Shown here piece after piece: positions 37,141-46,533 of a DNA stretch of 64,000 nucleotides. A program made the position numbers and the translations under genes. Source of the stretch: Comamonas sp. BIGb0124 (GTDB taxonomy: Bacteria; Pseudomonadota; Gammaproteobacteria; Burkholderiales; Burkholderiaceae_C); contig NZ_RJVF01000001.1 in assembly GCF_003752175.1 (NCBI RefSeq), positions 1 to 64,000 on the forward strand. The letters run 5' to 3'. The notes beneath the pieces were generated by a model, which worked only from the letters and a program-made list of their open reading frames with translations, made no database searches and was not told the origin of the DNA. Numbering within the stretch: position 1 is the first letter of the stretch; each line of letters begins with the position of its first letter.

Positions 37141-37480
37141 GTCGTCTCCTGTTTGTGAATGTCAAAGAAAGATCACGACTCACAATCTAAAGAGGCTCGG
37201 AGATGGCCGCATTGCGGGCTAACCACTAAGGCGCCGTCGGCCCGCCTTGTGCGCTGGCCCACACAACAGAGACAGTTCCTCGAGATTCAGTCAGAAATCA
37301 AGAAAATCGTTCGAATTTCGTTTGATTATCTGAAATATTTTGCCGATCCATCATAAGAATCGCAATTGAACTGCTATCGGCCACTTCGCTTCGCACTGGT
37401 GTTATCACCAATTAAAAGTGCGAACGGTCGTACTTTTTTGGCAACAGGGCAGACGCGTGAAACGGCCTTTTCCGTGCCGT
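37141..37480. other. AT-rich intergenic region between ompW-like and TetR genes
   Basis: 340 bases with no gene. The right half is strikingly AT-rich. It contains the leftward ompW promoter and two hairpins: TGGTG-TTAT-CACCA (37396-37409) and the terminator described at 37414-37437. Confidence 0.5.
37414..37437 (-). terminator. Probable terminator of the TetR gene
   Basis: AAAAGTGCGA (37414-37423) pairs with TCGTACTTTT (37428-37437) through ten positions with one G-U, loop ACGG. It lies 43 bases after the minus-strand TetR stop and has T/A runs on both sides, so it could stop transcription either way. Confidence 0.55.
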
Positions 37481-38203
37481 TCAGCGCTTGACGAAACGGA
37501 CCAGCATTTCCGCACTGTCGCGGGCGCGTGCGTCGATATCGACCTGCCGATCGAAGATGAGCGAAAAAGTATGCTGGTTGGCGACGTTGAAGAAACTCAA
37601 CGCGCTGATGGACATGTGCAGGTCGACCGGATCGAGTCCGGCGCGGAACACGCCCTCGGTCACCCCGCGTTCGTAAACCGACTGGACGGCCTCGATCGCG
37701 GGGATGTTGAGTTCGCGGATGATCTCGCTTTGCGACAGGAACTCGCCGCGGTGGATGTTTTCGTTCATGACCAGGCGGATGAAGTCCTGGTTCTTCCATT
37801 GGTACTCGACCGTGAACGAGACCAGACGGCGCAGTGCGTCCTCGGGGCCCAGGTCTTCGAGGTGCAGGTCGGTCTCGATGTGGCGGATGCGGCGGTAGGC
37901 CTCTTCGAGCACGGCCACGTACAGGCCTTCCTTGCTGCCGAAGTAGTAATAGATCATGCGCTTGCTGGTGCGCGTCTCGTCCGATATCTCGTCGATGCGC
38001 GCACCGCTGAGGCCCTTGGCGGCAAACTCGGCCGTGGCCACCTCCATGATGTTGGCAATGGTGGCGGCCGGGTCGTTGGTCCGCGGAGCCTCGGCACGCG
38101 CAGTCTTGCGCACGGCACCGGCAGGTCGTCGGACCTGGCGGATCTTGGGCGCAGCGGTCTCCGGCGCGGTCATCGGTTTTTTATCAGGGGCACTGGACGG
38201 CAT
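37481..38203 (-). CDS. TetR-family regulator with long basic N-terminal tail
   Basis: 240 residues. The helix-turn-helix is shifted to about residues 48-95 (IMEVATAEFAAKGLSGARID, TRTSKRMIYYYFGSKEGLYVAVL), after a Lys/Arg/Ala/Pro-rich disordered tail of ~45 residues. The C-terminal domain (EYQWKNQDFIRLVMNENIHRGEFLSQS) is the form often found in aromatic and fatty-acid catabolism regulators. It lies 90 bases behind livF on the same strand and is probably the last gene of that cluster. ATG at 38173 is an alternative start. Confidence 0.85.
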   Translation of the reverse strand: MPSSAPDKKPMTAPETAAPKIRQVRRPAGAVRKTARAEAPRTNDPAATIANIMEVATAEFAAKGLSGARIDEISDETRTSKRMIYYYFGSKEGLYVAVLEEAYRRIRHIETDLHLEDLGPEDALRRLVSFTVEYQWKNQDFIRLVMNENIHRGEFLSQSEIIRELNIPAIEAVQSVYERGVTEGVFRAGLDPVDLHMSISALSFFNVANQHTFSLIFDRQVDIDARARDSAEMLVRFVKR

Positions 38204-38219
38204 GGGCGAAGATTATCGC

Positions 38220-38236
38220 CTCAGTTGTCATACGAC
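38220..38236 (+). promoter_or_regulatory. Copy of the recurring TCAGTTGTC motif upstream of TetR gene
   Basis: CTCAGTTGTCATACGAC sits 17 bases upstream of the TetR start codon. It matches sites at 432-448, 63798-63814 and 63921-63937 (minus). The inner part GTCATACGAC is palindromic, as in operators of FCD-type GntR or TetR proteins. The cognate regulator is not known. Confidence 0.4.
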
Positions 38237-38293
38237 GGACGCACACGCAACGCAAGGCCTCGGAAAAAACACCCGATGGGCGCCATGCACCGC

Positions 38294-38998
38294 TCACCGG
38301 CTCACGCCGAGCAGGCTGTCGAGCAGATCGGGCCGGGCCAGCAGGGCCGCCGCCGCGCCCTGGTGGACGACCGTGCCGCGATCGAGCACCACCGCCTGGT
38401 CGGCGATCGCCAGGATGGCCTGGGGATGCTGCTCGACGATGATGGCGCTGAGCCCTTCCTCGCGGGTGATGCGGCGGATGGCCTTGAGCAATTCCTCGAC
38501 GATGATGGGCGCCAGGCCCTCGAGCGGCTCGTCGAGCAGCAGCAGCCGCGGATTGAGCACCAGCGCACGCCCGACGGCCAGCATCTGCTGCTCGCCGCCC
38601 GACAGTTGCGTGCCGAGGTTGCCCTTGCGCTCGGCCAGGCGGGGAAACATCTCGTACACCCGCGCCGGCTGCCAGCGGCCCGGGCGGGCCACGGCGGTCA
38701 GGTTCTCGTGCACCGTGAGCGACTTGAAGATATTGCGTTCTTGCGGCACCCAGCCGATGCCGGCGGCGGCTCGTTCGTGCGGCGCCAGGCGGTGCAGCTC
38801 GGCGTCTCCCAGCCGGATGCGGCCGCCATGCTGGCGCGTGGCCCCCGCCAGGGTGTTGATGAAGGTGGTCTTGCCGGTGCCGTTGCGGCCCAGCAGGGCC
38901 AGGGTGTGGCCTTCGGCCAGGGACAGGGAGACGTCCTGCAGCACCACGGCCTCGCCGTAGCCTGCGCGCAACTGGCGCACGTCGAGCAGATCAGCCAT
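38294..38998 (-). CDS. Branched-chain/aromatic-acid ABC importer ATPase, LivF type
   Basis: 234 residues from the ATG at 38998, which overlaps the end of the LivG gene. Walker A GRNGTGKTT, signature LSGGEQQM, Walker B LLLLDEP. The GYGEAVVLQDVSL opening and HPQAILAIADQAVVL ending are typical LivF. It is the second ATPase of the LivKHMGF-type importer. Confidence 0.92.
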   Translation of the reverse strand: MADLLDVRQLRAGYGEAVVLQDVSLSLAEGHTLALLGRNGTGKTTFINTLAGATRQHGGRIRLGDAELHRLAPHERAAAGIGWVPQERNIFKSLTVHENLTAVARPGRWQPARVYEMFPRLAERKGNLGTQLSGGEQQMLAVGRALVLNPRLLLLDEPLEGLAPIIVEELLKAIRRITREEGLSAIIVEQHPQAILAIADQAVVLDRGTVVHQGAAAALLARPDLLDSLLGVSR

Positions 38999-39869
38999 GC
39001 GAGAGCTCCTGGGGTTGGGTCGATGCGGTGTGCGGATGCGACGGCGGATCGGACGGCGAATCGCCATGGCCCAGATACACCGCCTTGACCTGCGGATCGT
39101 TGGCGATCTGGACCGGATCGCCTTCGGTGAGCACGGCGCCGTTGACCAGCACCGTCATGCGTTTGGCAAAACTGAAGACCAGGTCCATGTCGTGCTCGAT
39201 GAGCAGCACCGACACATCGGCGGGCAGTTCGGCCACGGTGCGCAGCAGCTCTTCCCGCTCGCCGGCGGGGACGCCGGCCACCGGCTCGTCGAGCAGCAGC
39301 ACACGCGGCTCGCAGGCCAGTGCGATGGCGATCTCGAGCAGACGCCGCTTGCCGTAGGCCAGCGTGCGCGTCGGCTGATCCATCACGCCGAGCAGCCGGA
39401 ACTCGGCCAGCAGTTGCTCGCAGCGTTCGTTGACTGCGCGGTCGGCGCCCAACGCCTGCCACCAGCGGCGGCCCTGGCCCCGGTGCTGCGCAACCGTCAT
39501 GGCCAGTGTCTGCAACGGCGTGAAGTTGTCGAACAGCTGGTTGATCTGGAAGGTCCGCACCAGCCCGCGCCGCACCCGCTGGTGAGGCGGCAGGCGCGTG
39601 ATGTCCTCGCCGTCGAGCAGGATGCGCCCCTCGGTGGCGTCGAGCACGCCGGTGAGCAGGTTGATGAGCGTGGTCTTGCCGGCCCCGTTGGGACCGATCA
39701 GGGCATGGCGGGCACCCTGGTGCAGATCCAGGCTGACGTGGCTGGTGGCCGTGATGCCGCCGAAGCGCTTGACCAGCCCGCTGGCGGAAAGCACCACGGG
39801 CGCGGCGGTCGCCGCATCCGGGGCCTGCCCGGCCGTGCCGGGAGGCTTGTTCACGAGAGGGGTGCTCAT
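38991..39869 (-). CDS. Branched-chain/aromatic-acid ABC importer ATPase, LivG type
   Basis: 292 residues from MSTPLVNKPPG. Walker A GPNGAGKTT, QINQLFDNFTPLQ at the Q-loop, and LLLDEPVAG with GVPAGEREELL. The signature region is TLAYGKRRLLEIAIAL in place of the usual LSYGxQRRLEIA. The N- and C-terminal tails (Ala/Pro-rich start; Asp/Ser/His-rich end) are longer than in E. coli LivG. The start overlaps the stop of livM. Confidence 0.92.
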   Translation of the reverse strand: MSTPLVNKPPGTAGQAPDAATAAPVVLSASGLVKRFGGITATSHVSLDLHQGARHALIGPNGAGKTTLINLLTGVLDATEGRILLDGEDITRLPPHQRVRRGLVRTFQINQLFDNFTPLQTLAMTVAQHRGQGRRWWQALGADRAVNERCEQLLAEFRLLGVMDQPTRTLAYGKRRLLEIAIALACEPRVLLLDEPVAGVPAGEREELLRTVAELPADVSVLLIEHDMDLVFSFAKRMTVLVNGAVLTEGDPVQIANDPQVKAVYLGHGDSPSDPPSHPHTASTQPQELSHG

Positions 39870-40924
39870 GCCGCGTCCTTCCGCGTGGGTTCCGAAGGGA
39901 TGGCCTTCTGGCTGCGTCGCCACCAGGTCCAGGGCTTGAACAGGCGCTCGCGTCCGACCAGCATCAGCACCACGAGGAACAGGCCAAGCCAGAACATCCA
40001 GTACTGCGGGGTGATCGAGGACAGCACGTCGTGCATGATCTTGAAGGCGATGGCGCCGATCACGCCGCCGTAGAGCCAGCCGGTGCCGCCGATGACCAGC
40101 ATCAGCATCACGTCGGCCGAGCGCTCGAAGGCAAAGACGTCGAGCGAGGCAAAGGCCGTGGTCTGCGCCAGCAGTGCGCCGGCCGCCCCGGCCACCGCGG
40201 CCGCCAGCGTGTAGGCCATGGCAATGCGCTGCACGACCGGAATGCCGATGGCACGGGCCCGCAGCGGGTTGTCGCGCACCGCCTGCAGGGTGGCCCCGAA
40301 GGGCGAATGCACCAGGCGGCGCAGCAGCACAAAACACACCAGGGTGACCGACAGCGAGTACCAGGCCGCCGTCTGCCCCATGAAGTCGAACTCGAAGAAA
40401 CCGAGGATGGGGCCGATCACCACGCCCTGCAGACCGTCCGCACCGCCGGTGAGCCAGTCCATCTTGTTGGCGATTTCGAGCAGGATCAGCGCCACGCCGA
40501 TGGTGACCATGAGCCGTGTGAGGTCGGTGCCCCGCATGACCGACAGGCTGCCGATGGCGCCCAGCACCGTGGCGCAGGCGGTGGCGACCACCAGTCCCAC
40601 CAGGGGATCGGGCATGACGTGTTTGGCGAACAACGCGGCCACATATGCGCCGAGGCCGAAGAACGCCGCATGACCCAGCGAGACGATGCCGGTGTAGCCC
40701 AGGATCAAGTCGAGCGAGATGGCAAAGAGCGCCACGATGGCGATCTCGTTGACGATGAGGGCCTGATCGCTGAACAGCCACGGCACGGTGAAGGCCACGG
40801 CCCAGGCGATCAATTCCCAGGCACGCCAGCGGCTGCGGGCCAGCAGGCTGGTTCCCAGGGCCGACGCCTGCGAGGCCGGTTGCGCCGCGGCGGGCCCGGG
40901 CGATGACGAGGAAGTCGGGTTCAT
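39866..40924 (-). CDS. ABC importer permease, LivM type
   Basis: 352 residues starting at the ATG 40924, which overlaps the livH stop (ATGA). About nine membrane helices; LDLILGYTGIVSLGHAAFFGLGAY and the coupling loop AVRDNPLRARAIGIPV are LivM hallmarks. It forms the membrane pore with LivH. The gene symbol is withheld because the substrate may be an aromatic acid and not a branched-chain amino acid. Confidence 0.92.
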   Translation of the reverse strand: MNPTSSSSPGPAAAQPASQASALGTSLLARSRWRAWELIAWAVAFTVPWLFSDQALIVNEIAIVALFAISLDLILGYTGIVSLGHAAFFGLGAYVAALFAKHVMPDPLVGLVVATACATVLGAIGSLSVMRGTDLTRLMVTIGVALILLEIANKMDWLTGGADGLQGVVIGPILGFFEFDFMGQTAAWYSLSVTLVCFVLLRRLVHSPFGATLQAVRDNPLRARAIGIPVVQRIAMAYTLAAAVAGAAGALLAQTTAFASLDVFAFERSADVMLMLVIGGTGWLYGGVIGAIAFKIMHDVLSSITPQYWMFWLGLFLVVLMLVGRERLFKPWTWWRRSQKAIPSEPTRKDAA

Positions 40925-41799
40925 GACACGCGCCCTCCCCGGCGCACGAACAGGCCATGGGGCCGCCAGATCAGGATGGCGATCATCACGCTGTAGACGA
41001 TGAAGGCGCCCAGCTTGGGCACGTAATACTTGCCCGCCATGTCGGCCACGCCCAGCAGCAGCGCGGCCAGCAGCGGTCCGGTGATGGACGAGGTGCCGCC
41101 CACCGCCACGACGATCAGGAAATAGATCATGAACTTGAGCGGGAACGTCGGATCGAGCCCGAGCACCTCGGCGCCGAGCGCGCCGCCCAGCCCGGCCAGG
41201 CCCGAGCCGACGGCAAAGGTCGCCAGAAAGATCACGTTCACATTGATGCCCAGCCCAGCCGCTACACGCTGGTCGTCGACCGCCGCCCGCAGGCGGCTGC
41301 CGAAACGCGTGCGGGTGAGCGCATATTGCAAGCCGACCGTCAACGCCGCGCACACCACGATGATGAAGATGCGGTAGTGACCCATGCCCAGCGTCCAGGC
41401 GCCCTCGCCGATCTCGGTGCGGCCGCGCAGCCAGTCCGGCAACTGCACGAGCTGCTGGGTCGAGCCGACGAAGTAGTCCATGGCGGCCACGGCCATGAAG
41501 GTCAGGCCGATGGAAAACAGCACCTGGTCGAGATGCGGCTTGCCATACATGGGGCGGTAGAGCGTGCGCTCGAGCACCGCTCCCAGCAGTGCCGTCCCCA
41601 CGAAGGCGATGGGCAGGCAAAGCAGGAAGGGAACGTCGGCCCGCTGCATCAGCAGCACGGTGATGTAGCCGCCGGCCATGGCAAAGGCACCGTGAGCGAG
41701 GTTGATGAAATTCATCAACCCCATGGTCACGGCCAGCCCCACGGCGAGCACAAACAACAGCATGCCGTAGGCGACGCCGTCAAACAGGATGGTGAGCAT
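40921..41799 (-). CDS. ABC importer permease, LivH type
   Basis: 292 residues. GLMNFINLAHGAFAMAGGYI near residue 30 and AAVDDQRVAAGLGINVN near residue 190 are the conserved features; eight or so membrane helices. It follows the binding-protein gene after 18 bases and overlaps livM. Confidence 0.93.
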   Translation of the reverse strand: MLTILFDGVAYGMLLFVLAVGLAVTMGLMNFINLAHGAFAMAGGYITVLLMQRADVPFLLCLPIAFVGTALLGAVLERTLYRPMYGKPHLDQVLFSIGLTFMAVAAMDYFVGSTQQLVQLPDWLRGRTEIGEGAWTLGMGHYRIFIIVVCAALTVGLQYALTRTRFGSRLRAAVDDQRVAAGLGINVNVIFLATFAVGSGLAGLGGALGAEVLGLDPTFPLKFMIYFLIVVAVGGTSSITGPLLAALLLGVADMAGKYYVPKLGAFIVYSVMIAILIWRPHGLFVRRGGRVS

Positions 41800-41817
41800 G
41801 GGAAATGCGCTTGCGGT

Positions 41818-43002
41818 TTACTTGGGGGCCTTGCCCGGATCCTTCACGGCCTTCACGACATCGAACTCGACGTTGTAAAGCTGGCCGTCCTTGCGTTCGA
41901 CCTTGCGCAGGTAGACGTCGTGCACCACGTCGCGGGTCTCGGGATCGATGGTCACCGTGCCGCGCGGGCTCTCGAAGCTCAGGCCCTTGAAGCCCTTGAG
42001 CAGGGCATCGCTGCCTTCGCCCTTGCTGGCCTTGAGCGCTTCGTAGATGGCATGCATGCCGTCGTAGCCGCCGACCGCCATGAAGTTGGGCCGCAGGTTG
42101 TTGTTGGCTTTCTTGAAAGCCTCGACGAACTGGCGGTTGAGATCCGACGGGTGGTAGGCCGAGTAATGGTGAGCCGTGACCACGCCCAGCGCGCCGTCGC
42201 CCATGTCGTTGAGCTGATCGTCGTCCGTCAGGTCGCCGGTGCCGATGAGCTTGATGCCGGCCTTGTCCATGCCGCGCTCGACGAACTGTTTCATGATCGC
42301 CGCACCCGCACCCGACGGCACGAACACGAACAGCGCATCGGGCTTGGCGTCGCGCACCTTCTGCAGGAAAGGCGCGAAGTCGGGGTTGCGCAGCGGCACC
42401 CGCAGGCTCTCGACCACTTCGCCGCCATTCTTCTTGAATTGCTCGGAGAAGAACTTCTCGGCATCGACGCCCGGGCCGTAGTCGCTGACCAGCGACACGA
42501 CCTTCTTGATGCCGTTCTTGGGCGCCCAGTCGGCGATGACCACGGCGGCCTGCGGCAGCGTGAAGCTGGTCCGCAACACATAGGGCGAGGCCTCGGTGAT
42601 GCTGGAGGTGGCGGCGGCCATCACCAACAGCGGCGTCTTGGATTGCGTGGCCACGGGCGCCACGGCCAGCGCCAGCGGCGTGAGGCCGAAGCCGGCCAGC
42701 ACGCCGACCTTGTCCTTGATGACCAGTTCCTGCGCCAGGCGGCGGCTGACATCGGGCAGGCCGGTGTCGTCCTTGACGATCAGCTCGATCTTTTTACCGG
42801 CGACCGTGTCGCCGTGCTGGGCGATGTAGAGACGTGCGGCGGCCTCGACCTGGCGGCCGGTGGAGGCCTGCTGTCCGGTCATCGGCAGGATCAGCCCGAC
42901 CTTGAACGTCGAGTCCTGCGCCCAGCCGGGCTGGGCCAGTGTGGCGCCCAAGGCCGCCAGAGCGGCCCAACTGATCCATGTGCGTCGTGTGTTGGCAGTC
43001 AT
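41818..43002 (-). CDS. Periplasmic binding protein of the Liv-type importer
   Basis: 394 residues. Signal peptide to about residue 28 (LAQPGWAQDS). Mature start FKVGLILPMTGQQASTGRQVE, then GVLAGFGLTPLALAVAPVAT and VVSLVSDYGPGVDAEKFF, typical of type I Leu/Ile/Val-like receptors (Peripla_BP_6). Many relatives next to oxygenase genes bind aromatic acids. It lies 148 bases after the oxygenase reductase gene on the same strand. Confidence 0.92.
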   Translation of the reverse strand: MTANTRRTWISWAALAALGATLAQPGWAQDSTFKVGLILPMTGQQASTGRQVEAAARLYIAQHGDTVAGKKIELIVKDDTGLPDVSRRLAQELVIKDKVGVLAGFGLTPLALAVAPVATQSKTPLLVMAAATSSITEASPYVLRTSFTLPQAAVVIADWAPKNGIKKVVSLVSDYGPGVDAEKFFSEQFKKNGGEVVESLRVPLRNPDFAPFLQKVRDAKPDALFVFVPSGAGAAIMKQFVERGMDKAGIKLIGTGDLTDDDQLNDMGDGALGVVTAHHYSAYHPSDLNRQFVEAFKKANNNLRPNFMAVGGYDGMHAIYEALKASKGEGSDALLKGFKGLSFESPRGTVTIDPETRDVVHDVYLRKVERKDGQLYNVEFDVVKAVKDPGKAPK

Positions 43003-43150
43003 GTTTGTCTCCTGGTGTCAGAAATTGTCAATCGGCGGGGAATCATAGAAGTCGAAGGGGCAAAGGGTGCAGGCCATGCCCTGGGGTATTCCCGAGTCCT
43101 TGCAAAGCTGTGCAAACCGGGCGCTGCCCGGGGCAACGGGACGACCCTGC

Positions 43151-44158
43151 TCATGCATGCGTCGGCAAGGTATCGGGCCGGTACGAGGTATCGAGCGTGA
43201 TGCAGCCCACGACACGCGACACGCAGGCGCAGATGCGGGTGTTGCTGTGCTTTTCCTCGTCCGACAGGAACACGTCGCGGTGGTCGATCTCGCCGTCGAG
43301 CGACAGCACGTCGAGGGTGCACAGGCCGCATTCGCCGCGCCGGCAATCGGATACCGCCTCGATGCCGTGGTGCTCCAGCGTCTCCAGCAGGCTGCTGCCG
43401 ACAGGCACGGTGATCTGAAGGCCATGTCGCGGTACATGGACCGCAAACTCCTGGGCCGCATGACTGCCGCCGCTGCCGAAAGTCTCGAACCGCAGATCCT
43501 GCGGCGGCCTGCCCACGCGGCTCCAGGCCAGCTTGATCGCATCGAGCATGGGAACCGGACCGCAGGTATAGAGCAGACCGCCGTGGGCCAAGCCATCGAT
43601 GGCGGCAGCCAGGTCGGCATGTTCGCCGCGGTCGCCGGCATACAGGTCCAGACGGTCGCCCAGCACCGGCTTCAGCTCTTCGGCAAACGCGAGTTCGGCG
43701 GCGCTGCGCGCGCTGTAGATCATGCGCACCGACGCGCCGCGTGCGGCCAGGCGCTGGGCCATCATCACCATGGGCGTGATGCCGATGCCGCCGGCCACCA
43801 GCAGGTAGTCCGGAGCCCGTGTGTCGAGCGGGAAATGGTTTTGCGGCGAGCTCACGACGAGGCGGTCGCCTGCGGCCAGGCGCCACATGGCCAGCGAGCC
43901 GCCGCGGCCATCGTCCTGCCGTTTCACGGCGATCCGGTAATGCTCGCCGTCGGGCTCGCCCACCAGCGAATAGTGGCGGGTCTGTACCTGGGGCTGACCC
44001 AGCGCGCCGGCGACCAGGATCTGCACCTGCAGATGCGCACCGGGGTCGTGCGGCAGGGGCTTGTGCACGATCGGCCGGATGCGCAGCTCACGCACCGTGG
44101 GCGTGACATCGTGCAGCGATTCGACGACGGCTTCGGAGAATTCGGTGTTGACGATCAT
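43151..44158 (-). CDS. Oxygenase reductase, VanB / phthalate dioxygenase reductase family
   Basis: 335 residues from [15 protein letters not shown], with GGGAGA just upstream. Domain order is FMN/FAD binding (RHYSLVGEP near residue 60), NAD binding ([19 protein letters not shown]), and a C-terminal plant-type 2Fe-2S ferredoxin with CRRGECGLC plus a later cysteine (VGC). It passes electrons from NADH to a Rieske oxygenase, almost certainly the one at 45219. Order with the GntR gene between the two subunits resembles van clusters with a rearranged regulator. Confidence 0.88.
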   Translation of the reverse strand: MIVNTEFSEAVVESLHDVTPTVRELRIRPIVHKPLPHDPGAHLQVQILVAGALGQPQVQTRHYSLVGEPDGEHYRIAVKRQDDGRGGSLAMWRLAAGDRLVVSSPQNHFPLDTRAPDYLLVAGGIGITPMVMMAQRLAARGASVRMIYSARSAAELAFAEELKPVLGDRLDLYAGDRGEHADLAAAIDGLAHGGLLYTCGPVPMLDAIKLAWSRVGRPPQDLRFETFGSGGSHAAQEFAVHVPRHGLQITVPVGSSLLETLEHHGIEAVSDCRRGECGLCTLDVLSLDGEIDHRDVFLSDEEKHSNTRICACVSRVVGCITLDTSYRPDTLPTHA

Positions 44159-44402
44159 GGGGGGTCTCCCGAGGCAAGAAATCAAGAATGCGGAAAAAAC
44201 GGCAGCGGCTGGGCACGGGGTACACGGCACGAGGTCGCCGTGCGGCAGGGTGAACGCCCGATCTCATCTTCAATTCAACGATCGGTTTGAATCGGACCGT
44301 CGAGCCCGCCGGCTCGGTCGCTGCGGCCGGCCTGGCCGCTCGGCCACGTGCGCCCTGCGCGTGCCGGCCGCGCTCACCGGCCGCCACGGCAGGCTGCAGG
44401 CG

Positions 44403-45197
44403 CTAGCGGCGGCGAATCAGGCTGACGCCGGGGGCATTGGGCTGGTCGGGTGCGGCATGCAGCGCCACCTGCAGATTGCGCTGGGCGATGCGGCAATGCT
44501 CTCGGAGCAGAGCCTCGGCGCGCGCGCCTTCACGTGCGGCGATGGCATCGAGCACCTGCCAGTGCTGATGTTGGGCCACGGTCAGCATGTCGCGTGCGCG
44601 CCGCGAATGGCAGTCGACGATCACGAAGGCCGAGGGCGACGCAAACGGCAGCTTGACCACCCGATCGAGCTCACGCTGCAGCACCGGCGCCTGCGCCATC
44701 GCCTGCACGCATTGGTGAAACACATCGTTGAGCTGCTCGTATCGCGAAATGGCCTCGTCGTCGAGCGTCGCGGCCGCCAGCACGCCGTCGATATCGTTCA
44801 GGCATTGCCGGGCGGCATCGAGCGACTCGCGCCGGGCGCCGCGTTCGGCCGCGCGGCGCGCCAGCATGCCTTCGAGCACGCCCCGCAGTTCGATCGCATC
44901 GGCCACGTCCTGCTCCCGAAACGTGCGCACGCTGTAGCCGCCACCGGGCGAGGATTCGAGCAGGCCTTCTTCGGCCAGACGGGCCAGGGCCGTGCGCACG
45001 GGGGTGCGCGACATGCCCAGCCGCTCGACGATGGCCATCTCGGTCAGGCGTGCGCTGGGCGGCAGGTCGCCGGAAAGAATCGACTCGCGCAGCTGGAGCT
45101 GGGCCTTCATGGCCTGCGAGGCGGAAGCCGGCGCACCGGCGCCCGCCGAGGATGCGCCAGGGTCTGCCGTGGTGGAGTCCAGCGTGAGGTCGGGCAT
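44403..45197 (-). CDS. GntR-family regulator, FCD/VanR type
   Basis: 264 residues from the ATG at 45197, which has GAGGA eight bases upstream; an ATG at 45218 abuts the oxygenase stop but lacks a site. The winged helix ([44 protein letters not shown]) is followed by an FCD effector domain with the metal-site pattern D..H...H ([26 protein letters not shown]). Placed between the oxygenase and its reductase, it should be the local repressor. Candidate sites are at 46391-46489. Confidence 0.88.
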   Translation of the reverse strand: MPDLTLDSTTADPGASSAGAGAPASASQAMKAQLQLRESILSGDLPPSARLTEMAIVERLGMSRTPVRTALARLAEEGLLESSPGGGYSVRTFREQDVADAIELRGVLEGMLARRAAERGARRESLDAARQCLNDIDGVLAAATLDDEAISRYEQLNDVFHQCVQAMAQAPVLQRELDRVVKLPFASPSAFVIVDCHSRRARDMLTVAQHQHWQVLDAIAAREGARAEALLREHCRIAQRNLQVALHAAPDQPNAPGVSLIRRR

Positions 45198-45218
45198 GGC
45201 TGCAAGTCCTCGCGGCAT

Positions 45219-46334
45219 TCAGGCCACCTGGCGGATGGGCACGACCGTGCGGCCGGGCGGTGTTTCCTTGGCGATCATCTTGTCGATGAGGCGGCGTGCC
45301 CACATCGATCCGGCATCGATGTTGAGGTTGTAGAAGATGTGGTCCGGCCGCTCGTCGATGGCCTGCTGCTGGGCCTCGAGCACCAGTTCGTCCTCGCGGA
45401 AGATAGTGGCCACACCCTCGCGCAGCAGATGCGTCAGGCGCTGCTCGCCCAGGCAATAGTTGCGCGCAAAGGCCCAGAAGTAATGGCAGGTGCCATCGGT
45501 TTCGGGCGTGATGGTGTTGAGCACGAACCCGTTGACGCCGCGGCTGCGATCGCCCTGCGTGGGATCGCCCGCGTTGCCGCCGGGCGGCACCGCGCCGCTG
45601 CCCGCTTCGGCCACGCCCACGTCGATGGTGACGGTGCACGGGGCCTCGAAGCGGATGATCTGCCAGCGGTCGACCGGGCCGCGGTAGCCGCGGGCGTGGT
45701 CGATCTGCGAAGCCCAGAACGGCGGCGGTTCGACGCCTTCCATCCAGCGTGTGACCGTTGCCGTGCGGTCGCCATGGGTGGCGACGAAAGGCGACTCGGC
45801 CACGGCCCGGTTGCCGATGCTCGACCCGTGCACGAAGGTCTCGTGCGTGAGGTCCATCAGGTTGTCGACCACCAGCCGGTAATCGCACTTGACGGTGATC
45901 AGCTTGCCGTCGCCCGCCCATTCGGCATCGTCGTTCCAGTGCATGTCGGGAATCAGCGCCGGATCGGCCTTGGCCGGATCGCCGGGCCAGACCCAGACGA
46001 AGCGATGTTTCTCGACCGCCGGATAACTGCGCACGCAGGCCGAGGGATTGAGCGTTTCCTGGCTGGGCATGTGGGTGCAGCGGCCGGCGGCGTTGTAGAC
46101 CAGACCGTGATAACCGCAAACCACCTCGTCGCCTTCGAGCCGTCCCATGGACAGCGGCAGAAGGCGGTGCCAGCAGGCGTCCTCGAGCACCGCGACCTGC
46201 CCGTCGCTCTTGCGGAACATCACCAGCTTCTGCTTGCAGATGGTGCGCGGCAGCAGGCTGTGCTTGACTTCGACGTCGTAGGCGGCGGCATACCAGGCGT
46301 TGAGGGGGAACGCGGCGGTTTTCATCGGGGTCAT
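45219..46334 (-). CDS. Rieske non-heme iron oxygenase alpha subunit (VanA-like)
   Basis: 371 residues; ATG 46334 has GGAG six bases upstream, a second ATG nine bases later is possible. The Rieske cluster is C-W-H-x16-C-x2-H at about residues 48-70. The mononuclear iron site is [13 protein letters not shown] near residue 155 (D, H, H). Size and layout match aromatic O-demethylases such as vanillate monooxygenase. First gene of a cluster that continues with GntR, reductase and a Liv-type importer. The exact aromatic acid is unknown. Confidence 0.88.
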   Translation of the reverse strand: MTPMKTAAFPLNAWYAAAYDVEVKHSLLPRTICKQKLVMFRKSDGQVAVLEDACWHRLLPLSMGRLEGDEVVCGYHGLVYNAAGRCTHMPSQETLNPSACVRSYPAVEKHRFVWVWPGDPAKADPALIPDMHWNDDAEWAGDGKLITVKCDYRLVVDNLMDLTHETFVHGSSIGNRAVAESPFVATHGDRTATVTRWMEGVEPPPFWASQIDHARGYRGPVDRWQIIRFEAPCTVTIDVGVAEAGSGAVPPGGNAGDPTQGDRSRGVNGFVLNTITPETDGTCHYFWAFARNYCLGEQRLTHLLREGVATIFREDELVLEAQQQAIDERPDHIFYNLNIDAGSMWARRLIDKMIAKETPPGRTVVPIRQVA

Positions 46335-46390
46335 TGTCTTCTCCAGGCCTCGGGGGGCATCAAGGGGCAGTTCACTGCTCTCGGTGAAGA

Positions 46391-46489
46391 CAATGTATAC
46401 AGAGAATGGTTTTTTCAGGCTCAAACAAACCCTAATACAGGGTAAACACCAGTAAAAACGACTTGTCTGTCAAAGCAATGTATTCAAGA
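46391..46489 (-). promoter_or_regulatory. Candidate GntR operators upstream of the oxygenase gene
   Basis: CAATGTATACAGAG (46391-46404) and CAATGTATTCAAGA (46476-46489) are near-identical direct repeats 85 bases apart; the first contains the palindrome TGTATACA, a frequent FCD-GntR core. Between them lies a perfect inverted repeat ACCCT-AATAC-AGGGT (46429-46443). A TTGAGC box 17 bases before the TGTATA suggests the operator overlaps the -10 region of the oxygenase promoter. Confidence 0.5.
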
Positions 46490-46533
46490 CCCTCGGCCCC
46501 CAACTCGCCTGGCCGCATGCCTGCCCGCAGGCG

